From Nemertoderma westbladi (Eukaryota; Xenacoelomorpha; Nemertodermatida; Nemertodermatidae), in contig JAUCBJ010006470.1 in NCBI GenBank assembly GCA_032718475.1, positions 99,473 to 163,472 on the forward strand: DNA of 64,000 nt, read 5' to 3'. Shown here one piece after another: positions 21,391 through 31,214 of the stretch. The notes under the pieces were generated by a model that worked only from the letters and a program-made list of their open reading frames with translations, was not told where the DNA came from and did not search any database. A program made the translations under genes and the position numbers. Each line of letters opens with the position of its first letter. Positions within the stretch are counted from its first letter, which is position 1.

Positions 21391-24334
21391 CGGTATAACA
21401 CACTGGTGTTACCTTTCTCCTAGCGACGGGTTTTTCACTTACCTTGTTTTCCGGTGTCTTCTCTCTGGACAGTTTCAGGAGCTGTAATTTCACTTCTCCA
21501 TCTAGGAATGACATGAGATCAGCCATGGTAGGGTCTCTTCGTTGTTGTTCCATCATATATAACACTTTCTTATCCCAGCGTGTGCCTACTCCACCCTTCG
21601 GTAAAGTAGAAGCTACTGCTCTAATAACCATAGTGTTCTGATACTCATGAGACTTACCTAGCCAATCTAATTGTCTGCAGATCTCCTGAATCTCATCGGA
21701 AAACTCTATAATTCCGCTGCTAATAAACTTTCGGGGCGCTACCAACTTTGCATACAAATACCCAGCTATGTTATTCCTATTACCATACCTGATGTTAAGT
21801 GTATCCCAAACTTGTCTTAATCCGTCTGGATGTCCAATAAACTTTAACGCCATTAACTTGGGAGATCCTTCCAAGCATTCGATGAGGAATCTAAGTTTCT
21901 CTCCATTAGATAGCACAGAGTTCTGTATGTTATCTTTGTAATATTCATTAAAAGGTAACCATTTCATCTCATCTCCATTGAACTTGACGATCTCTCCCAC
22001 CTTTACAGCTTGCCGGGCTTCGGTTCTAGCCATTTGACGCGTAAAACTTTCTTGGGCCATCGTGTTATTTAATATCGAGTTATCGGTATATAAATTTCTC
22101 GGATTATGATCCGTTCTATATGGAATATCATTATCAACAGGTCTATAATTACCCTTAATAGGGTTCACTATAGGAGTTTCTACTTCGTTAGCAGTATATA
22201 TGCGTGTAGGCTCCACACCTTGCGCATGAGATACTTCAGACCTAACAGGTTGACACATTGTTACCGAGGGTGGTGGTATACCCCTTTGAGTATTTACTAA
22301 TTTATCGCGTTCTAGCGCGATACTTTGCTGCACTTCTTGCAACTCTAGCCTACTTTCCCTTACTGTGCCCTTGAATTGCTGGACAGTCTCCTGCATCTGC
22401 CCGAGCAGGAGATCCATCCCCCGCCGTCTCTCGTCCACCCATTCGACCGCCGAAGCGGGAGTCGCCAACGTTGTAGCGGGCGGACGAGGGACAACGGGCG
22501 ACAAATCATGAATATTTCGCTCGGGGTCCAGGACTTGAACTGTCTCCTGGGCAGTTCTACTGGGCACAGGTAGCTTAGTGCTATGCAGAGGGAATTTAGA
22601 GGTAGCTTCAGGGAGCACAGGTGTGTCTATCACCGAAGGGGTGATTTCAAGAACAGGCCTAATTATTTCAGGCTCATCTACTATAGTAGGGAGTCTTTCT
22701 ATTTTAATTATTGGGTCTGTGGGCTCTGTACTGCTTAAGTTGGTGTTATTTAGTTGCCTTCTAACAGCTGGAGGCAAATCAGGCAATTTGTGACGGTGGA
22801 ATGTTCTTTTACGTCTACTTAGACGAGATCTATTTCCCTTGCCTTCAGTATCGGTGGTATCGCCTTCCTCAGATGATGTATATCCCTGTCTTTTGGGAGT
22901 AGATCGATTCATCATCTGCATATTGCTAGCTGTTAACTGTTTATTTATGCAGTCTTGATTCTCCTGAATATTTTCCAATTCTAATTGGATGATCTCTTCA
23001 GCCGCTCTCCGTTCTGCTTCCGCCACCGCTGCCGCTTTTGCCTCTGCCGCTGCCGCTGCCGCTTTTGCCTCTGCCGCTGCTTCTGCTGCTGCCGCTTTTG
23101 CCTCTGCCGCTGCTTCTGCCAAGGTCGCTTTTCTTTCTGCCTCTGCCACTGCTGCTATCTTTCTGTCTTCTATACGTTTTTTCTTTACTTGCTCCTCCTG
23201 GACTCGTGTGATGCGGAGTTGTTCATCAAATTTAGCCTGGTTCGCAGCCCTCATTTCCACATCGATGGCATCCAACACAAGCTTGGTTCCTTCACTATTA
23301 GGGCTAAGTCCCTCTAACCTTCTCCTCAACTCGTCATCACCTAAAAAACGTTGATAGTCTGACAGATAGATGTCAATGGCATCCCTCTTATGCGGCTTCT
23401 CTGCCGTCGCTTCACTTTCCACTTGGGAAAAAGTAGCGTCTGTTGATTCTCCATGGGTTGAGCGCTCCTCCAGCTGAGCTTTCCACTGAGCTGTTCCTTG
23501 AACCTGGCGACTCACCCGTTGAAACCAAGTCTTTACGGCAACTTGCAACGACGTGTCTTGTGTTCTTTTAGAAGCCTCTTCAAAGGCTGATAATATTAGC
23601 CTGATTCGCAGAATTCTTTCTCTAACTTGATAAAGCAGTTGTCCCTGCTCTTGAGGTCCTTGAGGTTGTTGTAACAGTTGTTTTTCTACTCGCTCCATAG
23701 AGCTGAAGAATCCCTGTGCGTATCCGGCTGCGGACCTCTTCCACACAGCTGGATCGATGGTTTCCTTGGCTACTCCCATCCGGTGTATGTCTTCCCAGGC
23801 AGCTTCTGATAAATCAAACGGGAGTCCGGGTCCGGGGAAGTTCCATTGCGACTCGACAATAGACTTCAGTTCTTCCCTCGTGTATCCCGCATAACTATCT
23901 CTAGTTGATCGCTGACTTCTCGCCCAATCGATCTGGTGTTCTTCCACCGCAATCAATAACCTAGTGAGTACGGCTGCAGGAAGGATGAGAAGGGGATCCG
24001 AATAAACCGCATCCATCATCTTTGCTCCGCGTTCTGGTGTCAGTTCTACAGTATCCTCACTACTAGAGCTGTTGGGCCGTTGAGAAGTAAGTTCTTGGCT
24101 CGCGGGTTGTTGCTGTTCCGCTGCTTCTTGGTCCCGCTTGACCTGAGCTCGAGTGCCTATGATAGACCTACGATGTTGGACCAGCCTAGGTTCTGTTATT
24201 ACTACTGGAGGGATGACCTTCCTCACAGTGGGAGGTGAACTGAACTTAGGACTAGACGGTTCTACACCTCTGTCTGAGTCGCAGATAGTTACATCTAATA
24301 AACTGTCTGACAGGTTCTGTTTAGTGTCAGACAT
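21353..24334 (-). CDS. gag: BEL/Pao gag, copy 2
   Basis: The structural part of the polyprotein, 993 residues and unusually long for BEL/Pao. The N-terminal 370 residues are unrecognised, with an SSS/Pro-rich lead and a helical middle. About 383-450 is an Ala/Glu/Lys-rich coiled-coil repeat (EAKAAA type). About 520-720 is Pro/Ser-rich and disordered-looking. About 784-950 (FNGDEMKWLPF through LIECLEG to LDGEVKLQLL) resembles the DUF1759 gag domain of BEL/Pao elements. The start at 24334 is the first ATG after an AT-rich leader and is the same in copy 3. The final residues after about 21370 are out of frame because of a one-base shift; in copy 3 gag runs on into the zinc knuckles. Confidence 0.88.
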   Translation of the reverse strand: MSDTKQNLSDSLLDVTICDSDRGVEPSSPKFSSPPTVRKVIPPVVITEPRLVQHRRSIIGTRAQVKRDQEAAEQQQPASQELTSQRPNSSSSEDTVELTPERGAKMMDAVYSDPLLILPAAVLTRLLIAVEEHQIDWARSQRSTRDSYAGYTREELKSIVESQWNFPGPGLPFDLSEAAWEDIHRMGVAKETIDPAVWKRSAAGYAQGFFSSMERVEKQLLQQPQGPQEQGQLLYQVRERILRIRLILSAFEEASKRTQDTSLQVAVKTWFQRVSRQVQGTAQWKAQLEERSTHGESTDATFSQVESEATAEKPHKRDAIDIYLSDYQRFLGDDELRRRLEGLSPNSEGTKLVLDAIDVEMRAANQAKFDEQLRITRVQEEQVKKKRIEDRKIAAVAEAERKATLAEAAAEAKAAAAEAAAEAKAAAAAAEAKAAAVAEAERRAAEEIIQLELENIQENQDCINKQLTASNMQMMNRSTPKRQGYTSSEEGDTTDTEGKGNRSRLSRRKRTFHRHKLPDLPPAVRRQLNNTNLSSTEPTDPIIKIERLPTIVDEPEIIRPVLEITPSVIDTPVLPEATSKFPLHSTKLPVPSRTAQETVQVLDPERNIHDLSPVVPRPPATTLATPASAVEWVDERRRGMDLLLGQMQETVQQFKGTVRESRLELQEVQQSIALERDKLVNTQRGIPPPSVTMCQPVRSEVSHAQGVEPTRIYTANEVETPIVNPIKGNYRPVDNDIPYRTDHNPRNLYTDNSILNNTMAQESFTRQMARTEARQAVKVGEIVKFNGDEMKWLPFNEYYKDNIQNSVLSNGEKLRFLIECLEGSPKLMALKFIGHPDGLRQVWDTLNIRYGNRNNIAGYLYAKLVAPRKFISSGIIEFSDEIQEICRQLDWLGKSHEYQNTMVIRAVASTLPKGGVGTRWDKKVLYMMEQQRRDPTMADLMSFLDGEVKLQLLKLSREKTPENKVSEKPVARRKVTPVCYTDDGESQSFPRGG

Positions 24335-26632
24335 GTTGGTTTACACAGTTGAATGCCTACTGCTATATTACAGTTTAAGCAAGTCTAGTAATTCAGAGTT
24401 AACTGCTAGCCTAGTAATTAATTACCGATACTGCTACTCAGTGTAGCGTGATATATATAATATATTAGAATACCGGTATGCTTATAGTATATATAACTAT
24501 ATAAGTATTATTACAGACTAGGTTTATCACAGAATACCGGTATAATTTTAGCACAAATATATATAAATATATAATAGGCCTATCGGAATACCGGTATACA
24601 GCTTACAGTTTGTAGTATATATAATTCTGGACTAGAATTAATTACAAGTACCGGTATAATTTCAGCCTAAATTTATAGAAATAAAGATAATAGGCCTATC
24701 GTAAATACCGGTATGCAGTTTACACTTATAGTGTATATATATAAGTATAATTACAAACTAGAATTAATTACAGAATACCGGTATGATTTCAACCTAAAAT
24801 TTATAGAAATAAATATAATAAGCCTATTGTAAATACCGGTATATCAATTATTTTAAATAACTGAATTTCTGAATTTTAAGGGTTACTTGGTTACTTACCT
24901 ACTTTATTACCGTTATTTGAGCAGTAGTCCAACTGATATTGAGACCTAATGGTTGTATGGTAGGCCTACTATTTATAAATCGTTAGATTTGATTTATAAT
25001 ATTTTAATAACGTTTTAATGGGTTTGTCAATGTTTGAAATAAATGTTATTATTTCTGGGGAGTAATCACTACACAAAGCGGTGCGCTTTCAGTGAAGTGT
25101 TACTTATAGGACACTAAAACAAATAATGCTAATTTACCTAAGTTACTTAATACTACAAATTACGTACAATTCGGGTGAGATTACAATCTCTAAATAAACA
25201 CAAAAATTTACAAAAACACAAAATACGAATTTTCAGGGTAATTTTACAAGATGTCTACAAACCAGCCTAACAAAGGGTTAGAATCTGGTTATTACAACGG
25301 ACAGGGTACTACGGTATTTGAAAATAATAAGTAGTAGTAAATACACTGCGTTGTCCAGATAGGAAAATACCACCGCCTGACGACCTATAGCCGTATCGCT
25401 ATAGGTACTACGTTATGTATCACGGAGTGTTCCTACCTAGAAGTTAATAGAGCTAATCGAACGTGCCTATCAACCACTTTACAACACAAATATAATGCCT
25501 ACACTAATTACCTTCGGAAAGCACTGTACACTAAACCCTAAATTAGGTACGAGTACTTGTACAACATATAATCAGTAGTTAAATATACTTGAACAGCTAA
25601 AAGAACCACGGCATCTGCTGGAGTGACCGGTGCACAAAATCACCAGTCTTTACCTACGCCAAGCAGCCCGTATAGTACCGGGGTTAGTTTAACTATAACG
25701 GTATGTATAACAAACACAATTATTGTAGGAACAAACTTGGGGAATGAATGTTGCGAATAATCGCATAAACTCTGAATAATAAATATTACGCTACGCGTAC
25801 AAACCACTCAAACAAAATGCAGACCAAATACTGACAGACTACTATCAAGCCTAAATAAACTACAGGACAAGCAGACTCCGAAATGATTAGGTAGTATGCG
25901 TTCTAACCCAGTAGTACGACTTATTCTTTAGTTGGGGGTTTACCTTACAGCATTGGCTGCCCCTACTTCCTAACCGTTCTTTATCGGACAGAGGCTCTAC
26001 ACACACTGCAATCCGTTCAGACCTAATAACAGCCAGACAACTATCCAGCCTACAAATTATCTAAATAAATATTATACGCTACCCGTACAGACTTACACAA
26101 ACAAAGTACAGACTAAACGATGGCAGACTACTCTCAAGCCTAAATAAACTACAGGACATGCAGACTCCGAAATGATTAGGTAGTATGCGTTCTAACCCAG
26201 TAGTACGACTTATTCTTTAGTTGGGGGTTTACCTTACAGCATTGGCTGCCCCTACTTCCTAACCGTTCTTTATCGGACAGATGATCTACACACACTGCAA
26301 TCCGTTCAGACTTAACAACAATCAGACAACAGCTCAGCCTACAAATTGTCTGTACAATCTGATCAGGCTTACACGCCTTCTGTTCAATACTGGCCTACAA
26401 ACAAATAAAACTTGACAGAAATAAGTAAAAATCTCAATAAAAAACCAGGGCGGGCCCTCCCTGATTAATTATTAAGGCCTACCGGTATATAATTATCAAA
26501 ATCGAATAATACTGCTGTACCTGTACTGCTGTAGGTACCGGTCCGGGTGGTTAGGTAGTCAGGCCTACTGGGTACCGGTTGCCGGTACTTCCGCTTTATT
26601 GCCTACTGCAATACAGAAGCAATATCCGTTAT
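24335..26632 (-). other. 5' leader of BEL copy 2
   Basis: A 2.3-kb untranslated leader between the 5' LTR and gag, collinear with 55199-57455. Near gag it has three to four copies of a roughly 120-bp unit containing ATACCGGTAT (about 24466-24850). Further upstream is a direct duplication with a period near 289 bp (about 25860-26400). Just inside the LTR the sequence, in element sense, is ATAACGGATATTGC. No primer-binding site starting TGG is visible there; ATTGC...GCAAT can pair. Confidence 0.7.
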
Positions 26633-27802
26633 TGTTCGCGCTTTCAGACCTTTGGCAGTTTAACCCGCCAAATTAGGATGTCTTCTAGATAATAATTCGC
26701 TTTTAGCCTATGACAAGTATTTGATTCACTACACTAGTCGAAACCAATCTGTGCGCGATCATTCACCCGCTGGATATACCCGGGAGATTGGGTTCGACGG
26801 CTTAATCGTATTGCTATGTAGGCCTAATGTATTATTTGACTGACAGTATTATATAATCTCTGACAATATTATTCACCTTCGGGAAATATTAACAGTTCCT
26901 TTAGGACGTGGCGCTCTACCTATATAAACAGAGTTATGACTTAAACTACTCACAACGATATGGCTTAGTTACAATTCACATATATGGCGCATTCTTTAGG
27001 AAATGCTTCGTTATCAGTCTCACTCATACACAATGCTGCACAATACTGCACACTGATCTGCCGATCTTCACTGATTTTAGTCACATATAAAAGGAACACG
27101 GACCGAATCATGTAGGGTCTATCAAATAACATTAGATTCACTTCAAACCACTTTAACATAAGTCACAATCGTTATATGTAACCTTTCTCTCTTACCTTCG
27201 GTATATCAAGAATATTGGGTTTTCGGGGTTATTTATCGTTATTCCAAATATAATAATTCATCAACCATATTATGAAGAACTGACAGTAAATAGCAGTATA
27301 ACAATATAAAAGTATGCACAGGTTGTTTGATTAGGTATGGTATGTTATGAGTTGAGGTATGATAACGGATATATGTCCTTATAATTAAGCCTACTAGTGT
27401 AAGACTAAAAACTGAAAACACGGAGGTGCCAAAAGCCGGTTCTTAGGCTCTGGGCAAAACATAACACTGAACTACTGAGCCTCTGTATACACCTCCAACA
27501 CAGAGACAACAAACGCTCTGATTGGTCAACCGAACAACGAGAGAACATAAAAACAAAGAACTGTCGACGTGGCAATATCAGCTGCTAGCCGTCGTCATGG
27601 TAGCGCCACTGTTTTCAAGAGTATCCAGCTATTGCGTCACGAAATTACGGATTATGTCCTTTAAAGTACACATACAGAAGAAATGACTTTTATGTCCTCT
27701 AAAACACCAGTACAGTAAGGACACGGCCTTTTTATGCCTGGTAAACCAACTACAGAGTACTTTACGGGAAAATAACCGGCTAATTACGCAAAAGCTTTTA
27801 CA
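26633..27802 (-). repeat. 5' LTR of BEL copy 2
   Basis: 1170 bp, TG...CA, nearly identical to 10849-12023. The flanking GCGGT duplication at 27803-27807 is followed by host sequence that matches 37766 onward in the second tandem unit. Confidence 0.95.
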
Positions 27803-28194
27803 GCGGTGAATCGATTCAAAGTAGTCCTAAGAAAAATAAAGTTGAAAATTAAAGAAGTATTAGAATAATATAATATACAGTATGTCAAAGAAAAAGTGCC
27901 TTTAAGTAATAGAATATATATCATCAAAAATAAACACAATAGCAGAGCACATTAATTATGTATAAAATTCAATAACATAATAACACTATGGTCAAATGTC
28001 ATATAACAAATAACAAAGTCAAATAACAGCTATAACAAAAAAAAACGAAAAAAAGAATATAACAAGAAATAACAAATAGTAGTATAAATAAATAGCTTAC
28101 AAAAGATGCAGAATGGGACAGAAATATGTGAACATAGTTAGTTCGGGTTAGCCTGTAATTGCACAATAATTGCGATATTATACAAGGTGCATTT
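27803..28194. other. Host unit 1 segment between BEL copy 2 and the DNA element
   Basis: AT-rich, no gene. It matches 37761-38179 apart from small indels, including a missing stretch around 28155 that unit 2 has at about 38120-38142. It ends with ATTT (28191-28194), the target duplication of the following element. Confidence 0.8.
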
Positions 28195-30898
28195 CGTCAC
28201 CTTCAAGGCAGAACCCCCTAAGTCGATTTTTTTCGATTTTCATGTTTTTGACTTTTTGGGTAATTCGATATCGGCTTTTTCGTCTGGCAGAACCCCGAAG
28301 CTTTTCTACCAGCCATTTTTGAGTTATAAGCCAAAGACAGTTCCCCGTAACTTATGCCCACTTCGAGGCAGAACCCCCCAAGTCAATAATTGGCTTGCAA
28401 AACACCGTAAATTCAAGTATATGAAATTCAGTCCACCTGGCAAAACCCCTTAAATCAGAAATAACAACCTGTAAAACCCCTTAAATCAGAAACAATAGCC
28501 TGGCAAAACCCCGTAATTTATCATTTATATACTGGTTTGTATTGCGGCCAGGACACAAATATTAATTAGGGACACAAACATTATTGAGGGACGCAAACAT
28601 TAATGAGGGACACAAAACATTAATAGGGCAGGGGTCCATAGTTGCCAATGGATATTAATATGAGCGATGGTGATGCTTGCCATCAGACGATTAGATATTA
28701 AGTGATTAACTGGAAAAAATACTACCATGGGAACGTGAGCATCGATCAAAGTACCGCCGTTTTGTATACATTCCATCTTCCTAATTAGATGGAAATTAAT
28801 TGAAAGCAACGTTCGGTTACGTTGTTCAGCTGCCTGTTTTCTGCTACCCCCCCCCCCCCCCCCCGGCTGGTATACCCCCATATTTTCAATTTACCTACTA
28901 CCACCACCATTCATGTTACCCCCTCCCCCCCCCCCTCCCCCATTCCTGTCTCCCCCTCATGTTCATTTTTTACTCCTACTCCTTCCCTTTTTAGTAACAA
29001 CATCGTTTATTGTTTTGGTTAGAAAAACCATCTCTGTAACCTGATCCTTTCCTTCAATTGGCAATAACGTAGTTTATTGGTTTGGTCAGATTAATATGTT
29101 ATTATTTATTGTTGTTATTTTATTGCTTGAGAGTAATGAGAATTGTAATACTGTAATATATTGTATGTGTATGGGTGGTAACATGAATCATACTAAGTGC
29201 GAAGGGCGATAGTGCCCATGATTAATGTTTGTGCCCTTGATTGATATCTGTCCCTCGTTTATTGTTTGTGTCCCTCATTAATGTTTGTGTATCTCATTAA
29301 TGTTTGTGTCCCTCAGTAATGTTTGTGTACCTCATTAATGTTTGTGTCCCTCATTAATGTTTGTGTACCTCATTAATGTTTGTGTCCCTCATTAATGTTT
29401 GTGTACCTCATTAATGTTTGTGTACCTCATTAATGTTAGTGTCCCTCATTAATGTTTGTGTCCCTCATTAATGTTTGTGCCCTTGATTGATATCTGTCCC
29501 TCGTTTATTTTTTGTGTCCCTCATTAATGTTTGTGTCGCTCATTAATGTTTGTGTCCCTCATTAATATTTGTGTACCTCATTAATGTTTGTGTCCCTCAA
29601 TTAATGTTTGTGTCCCTCATTAATGTTTGTGTCCCTCATTAATGTTTGTGTACCTCATTAATGTTTGTGTCCTATATCAATGTTTATGTCCCACATTAAT
29701 GTTTGTCACCCTGATTAATGTTTGTCCCACATTAATGTTTGTGGCGCTGATAAATATCTATCCTTCATTTAATGTTTGTGGCGCTGATAAATATCTATCC
29801 CTCATTTAATGTTTTTGTCCAAGTTGCTATAAGTTACTCTAGGTTGCCGGACGTTTTGGACAATTTGGTCAGCAACTAGCAACTTAATTTGAGCAACATT
29901 AACTTTTAGTCTCCGTTATATGAGGCATCTTTAACAGCAACAAAGTTCGCGTTTACATAGAGCAACTTGATCGCAACCTGAAATGCTTACTAAGTTGCTG
30001 ATAGAGTTGCTCAAAATGTTGACACGTACTGTAGAAAAAACAGGTCTTTAACTATTCGTCATGACGTACTGTAAGTGAACTTTACTTTAACGTAGCTGTA
30101 ACCCTGTAGCTAGACTTTGTTCTTACTGTAGAGTACCACCCATGGCTATATTTTGTACTTAGAGTTCCGCTTTCTTGAATATAAATTTTGTTCTTATAGT
30201 TCTGCATTTGGCTACATTTTGTTCAATTTGTATTGATACATGATTCTAACTACAGTCCCGTACTTATTTTAGAAGCAATTAATACCAAAATATCAAAAAC
30301 TTATGGAGCCCTTTGATTTTGAATTCAAAAATTTCCAACATGTGCGCAAGTGTGTTAGCTATATTGTATGTGATTATTTGGTATTATTGCGTTTACAGGT
30401 AATACTAACACCTGATCATGTGCTAGTTGACATGTTAGATAGCACGTATTAGCTAATAACAAATGCGCACATGTATTACGTTCGCACTACGCACTAAATT
30501 ATAAAGGACGTACGATACGCCTTGGCTATTATTTGATATATTATGCGTGTTTTTTGTAAAAATTCGTACTTATGGTGTTTTGCCAAATTGAGGATACCTT
30601 ATTTTCTAGGCAATACCCCGCAACTATCGTATAGTTACGGGATAATACCAGAAAACGGTGTTCCCCTTTGTTTTGGCAAAACACCATAAGTCAGAATTTT
30701 TACAAAAAAACCGCAATATATTTCAAAGGTAATTCTAAATCAAATTGAAAGTTTAATTATATCAATTCTATATATATTTAGTTATCAAAAAACACAATAA
30801 CAAGTAAACTGAGGCATCTCTCTAAAAAATAAACAGTTTTTATCGATTATCTCAGAACTACAAAAATCGACTTAGGGGGTTCTGCCTTGAAGGTGACG
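28195..30898. mobile_element. Non-autonomous DNA transposon with 37-bp terminal inverted repeats
   Basis: Both ends begin CGTCACCTTCAAGGCAGAAC in opposite orientation, with about 37 matching bases. The flanks are ATTT at 28191-28194 and 30899-30902. The empty site at 38176-38179 has one ATTT, fixing the 2704-bp length. No transposase frame is visible. Inside the ends are variants of GCAGAACCCC and GCAAAACCCC followed by T/G-TAA, possible subterminal binding sites. A 19-bp tandem array (29225-29815) and a few inverted copies of the same unit on the left (28556-28625) are present, as is an 18-C tract at 28847-28864. The superfamily is not assigned; 4-bp duplications occur in several. Confidence 0.85.
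29225..29815. repeat. 19-bp tandem array inside the DNA element
   Basis: About 30 units of GTCCCTCATTAATGTTTGT and variants such as GTACCTCATTAATG. Three or so units lie in inverse orientation at 28556-28625, so the two groups could form a long stem. Confidence 0.9.
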
Positions 30899-31214
30899 AT
30901 TTCGCACCTCGAATAATTCAGACAAAGTAAGGAGAGAAGTGTTTGTGCCTAATTGGCAGTCCCGTATCGATTTGGAATGAGGGCATGGCAATAAGAAGTG
31001 CTCCTCATTTTCTATTTCCCCGCATAAGCACTAGCGTTCTGATGGTGGAATTCCGGTGAAGCGGCCTTTTTCAATGGCAAGGTCATGGGAACTTGTTCTC
31101 AGACACGAAAAAGATCTAATATCCGGGGTGGAAAAGCAGCAGTGATTGGTTGAGATCAGGGTTGATCGATAAATAAGTTATGTATTTCGATTTGTCCTGA
31201 CGGATTCTTTCAAT
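30899..31214. other. Host unit 1 segment between DNA element and LINE
   Basis: Matches about 38176-38507 of unit 2. No gene seen. It ends with ATTCTTTCAAT (31204-31214), the LINE target duplication. Confidence 0.8.

Larger units (their letters stand above)
10849..27802 (-). mobile_element. BEL/Pao LTR retrotransposon, copy 2, complete LTR to LTR
   Basis: The element reads on the minus strand: 5' LTR 27802-26633, leader, gag, pol, spacer, ORF3, 3' LTR 12023-10849. It is flanked by GCGGT at 10844-10848 and 27803-27807. The paralogous empty site at 37761-37765 has a single GCGGT. Length is 16954 bp, or about 15.8 kb without the nested solo LTR and its duplication, which is large for BEL/Pao. 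By eye the two LTRs differ by about four substitutions and one 5-bp indel, so insertion was recent. Damage includes a one-base shift between gag and pol, a deletion of about 200 bases in ORF3, a small shift near the ORF3 start, and the solo LTR in ORF3. Confidence 0.93.

Noticed and set aside
22985-23354. Ala/Ser/Cys-rich ORFs opposite the gag coiled coil (also at 58473-58922)
   Set aside because: Antisense shadows of the GCN-rich coiled-coil repeat in gag.
29225-29815. CRISPR-like array
   Set aside because: Units are adjacent 19-mers without spacers, in a eukaryotic transposon.
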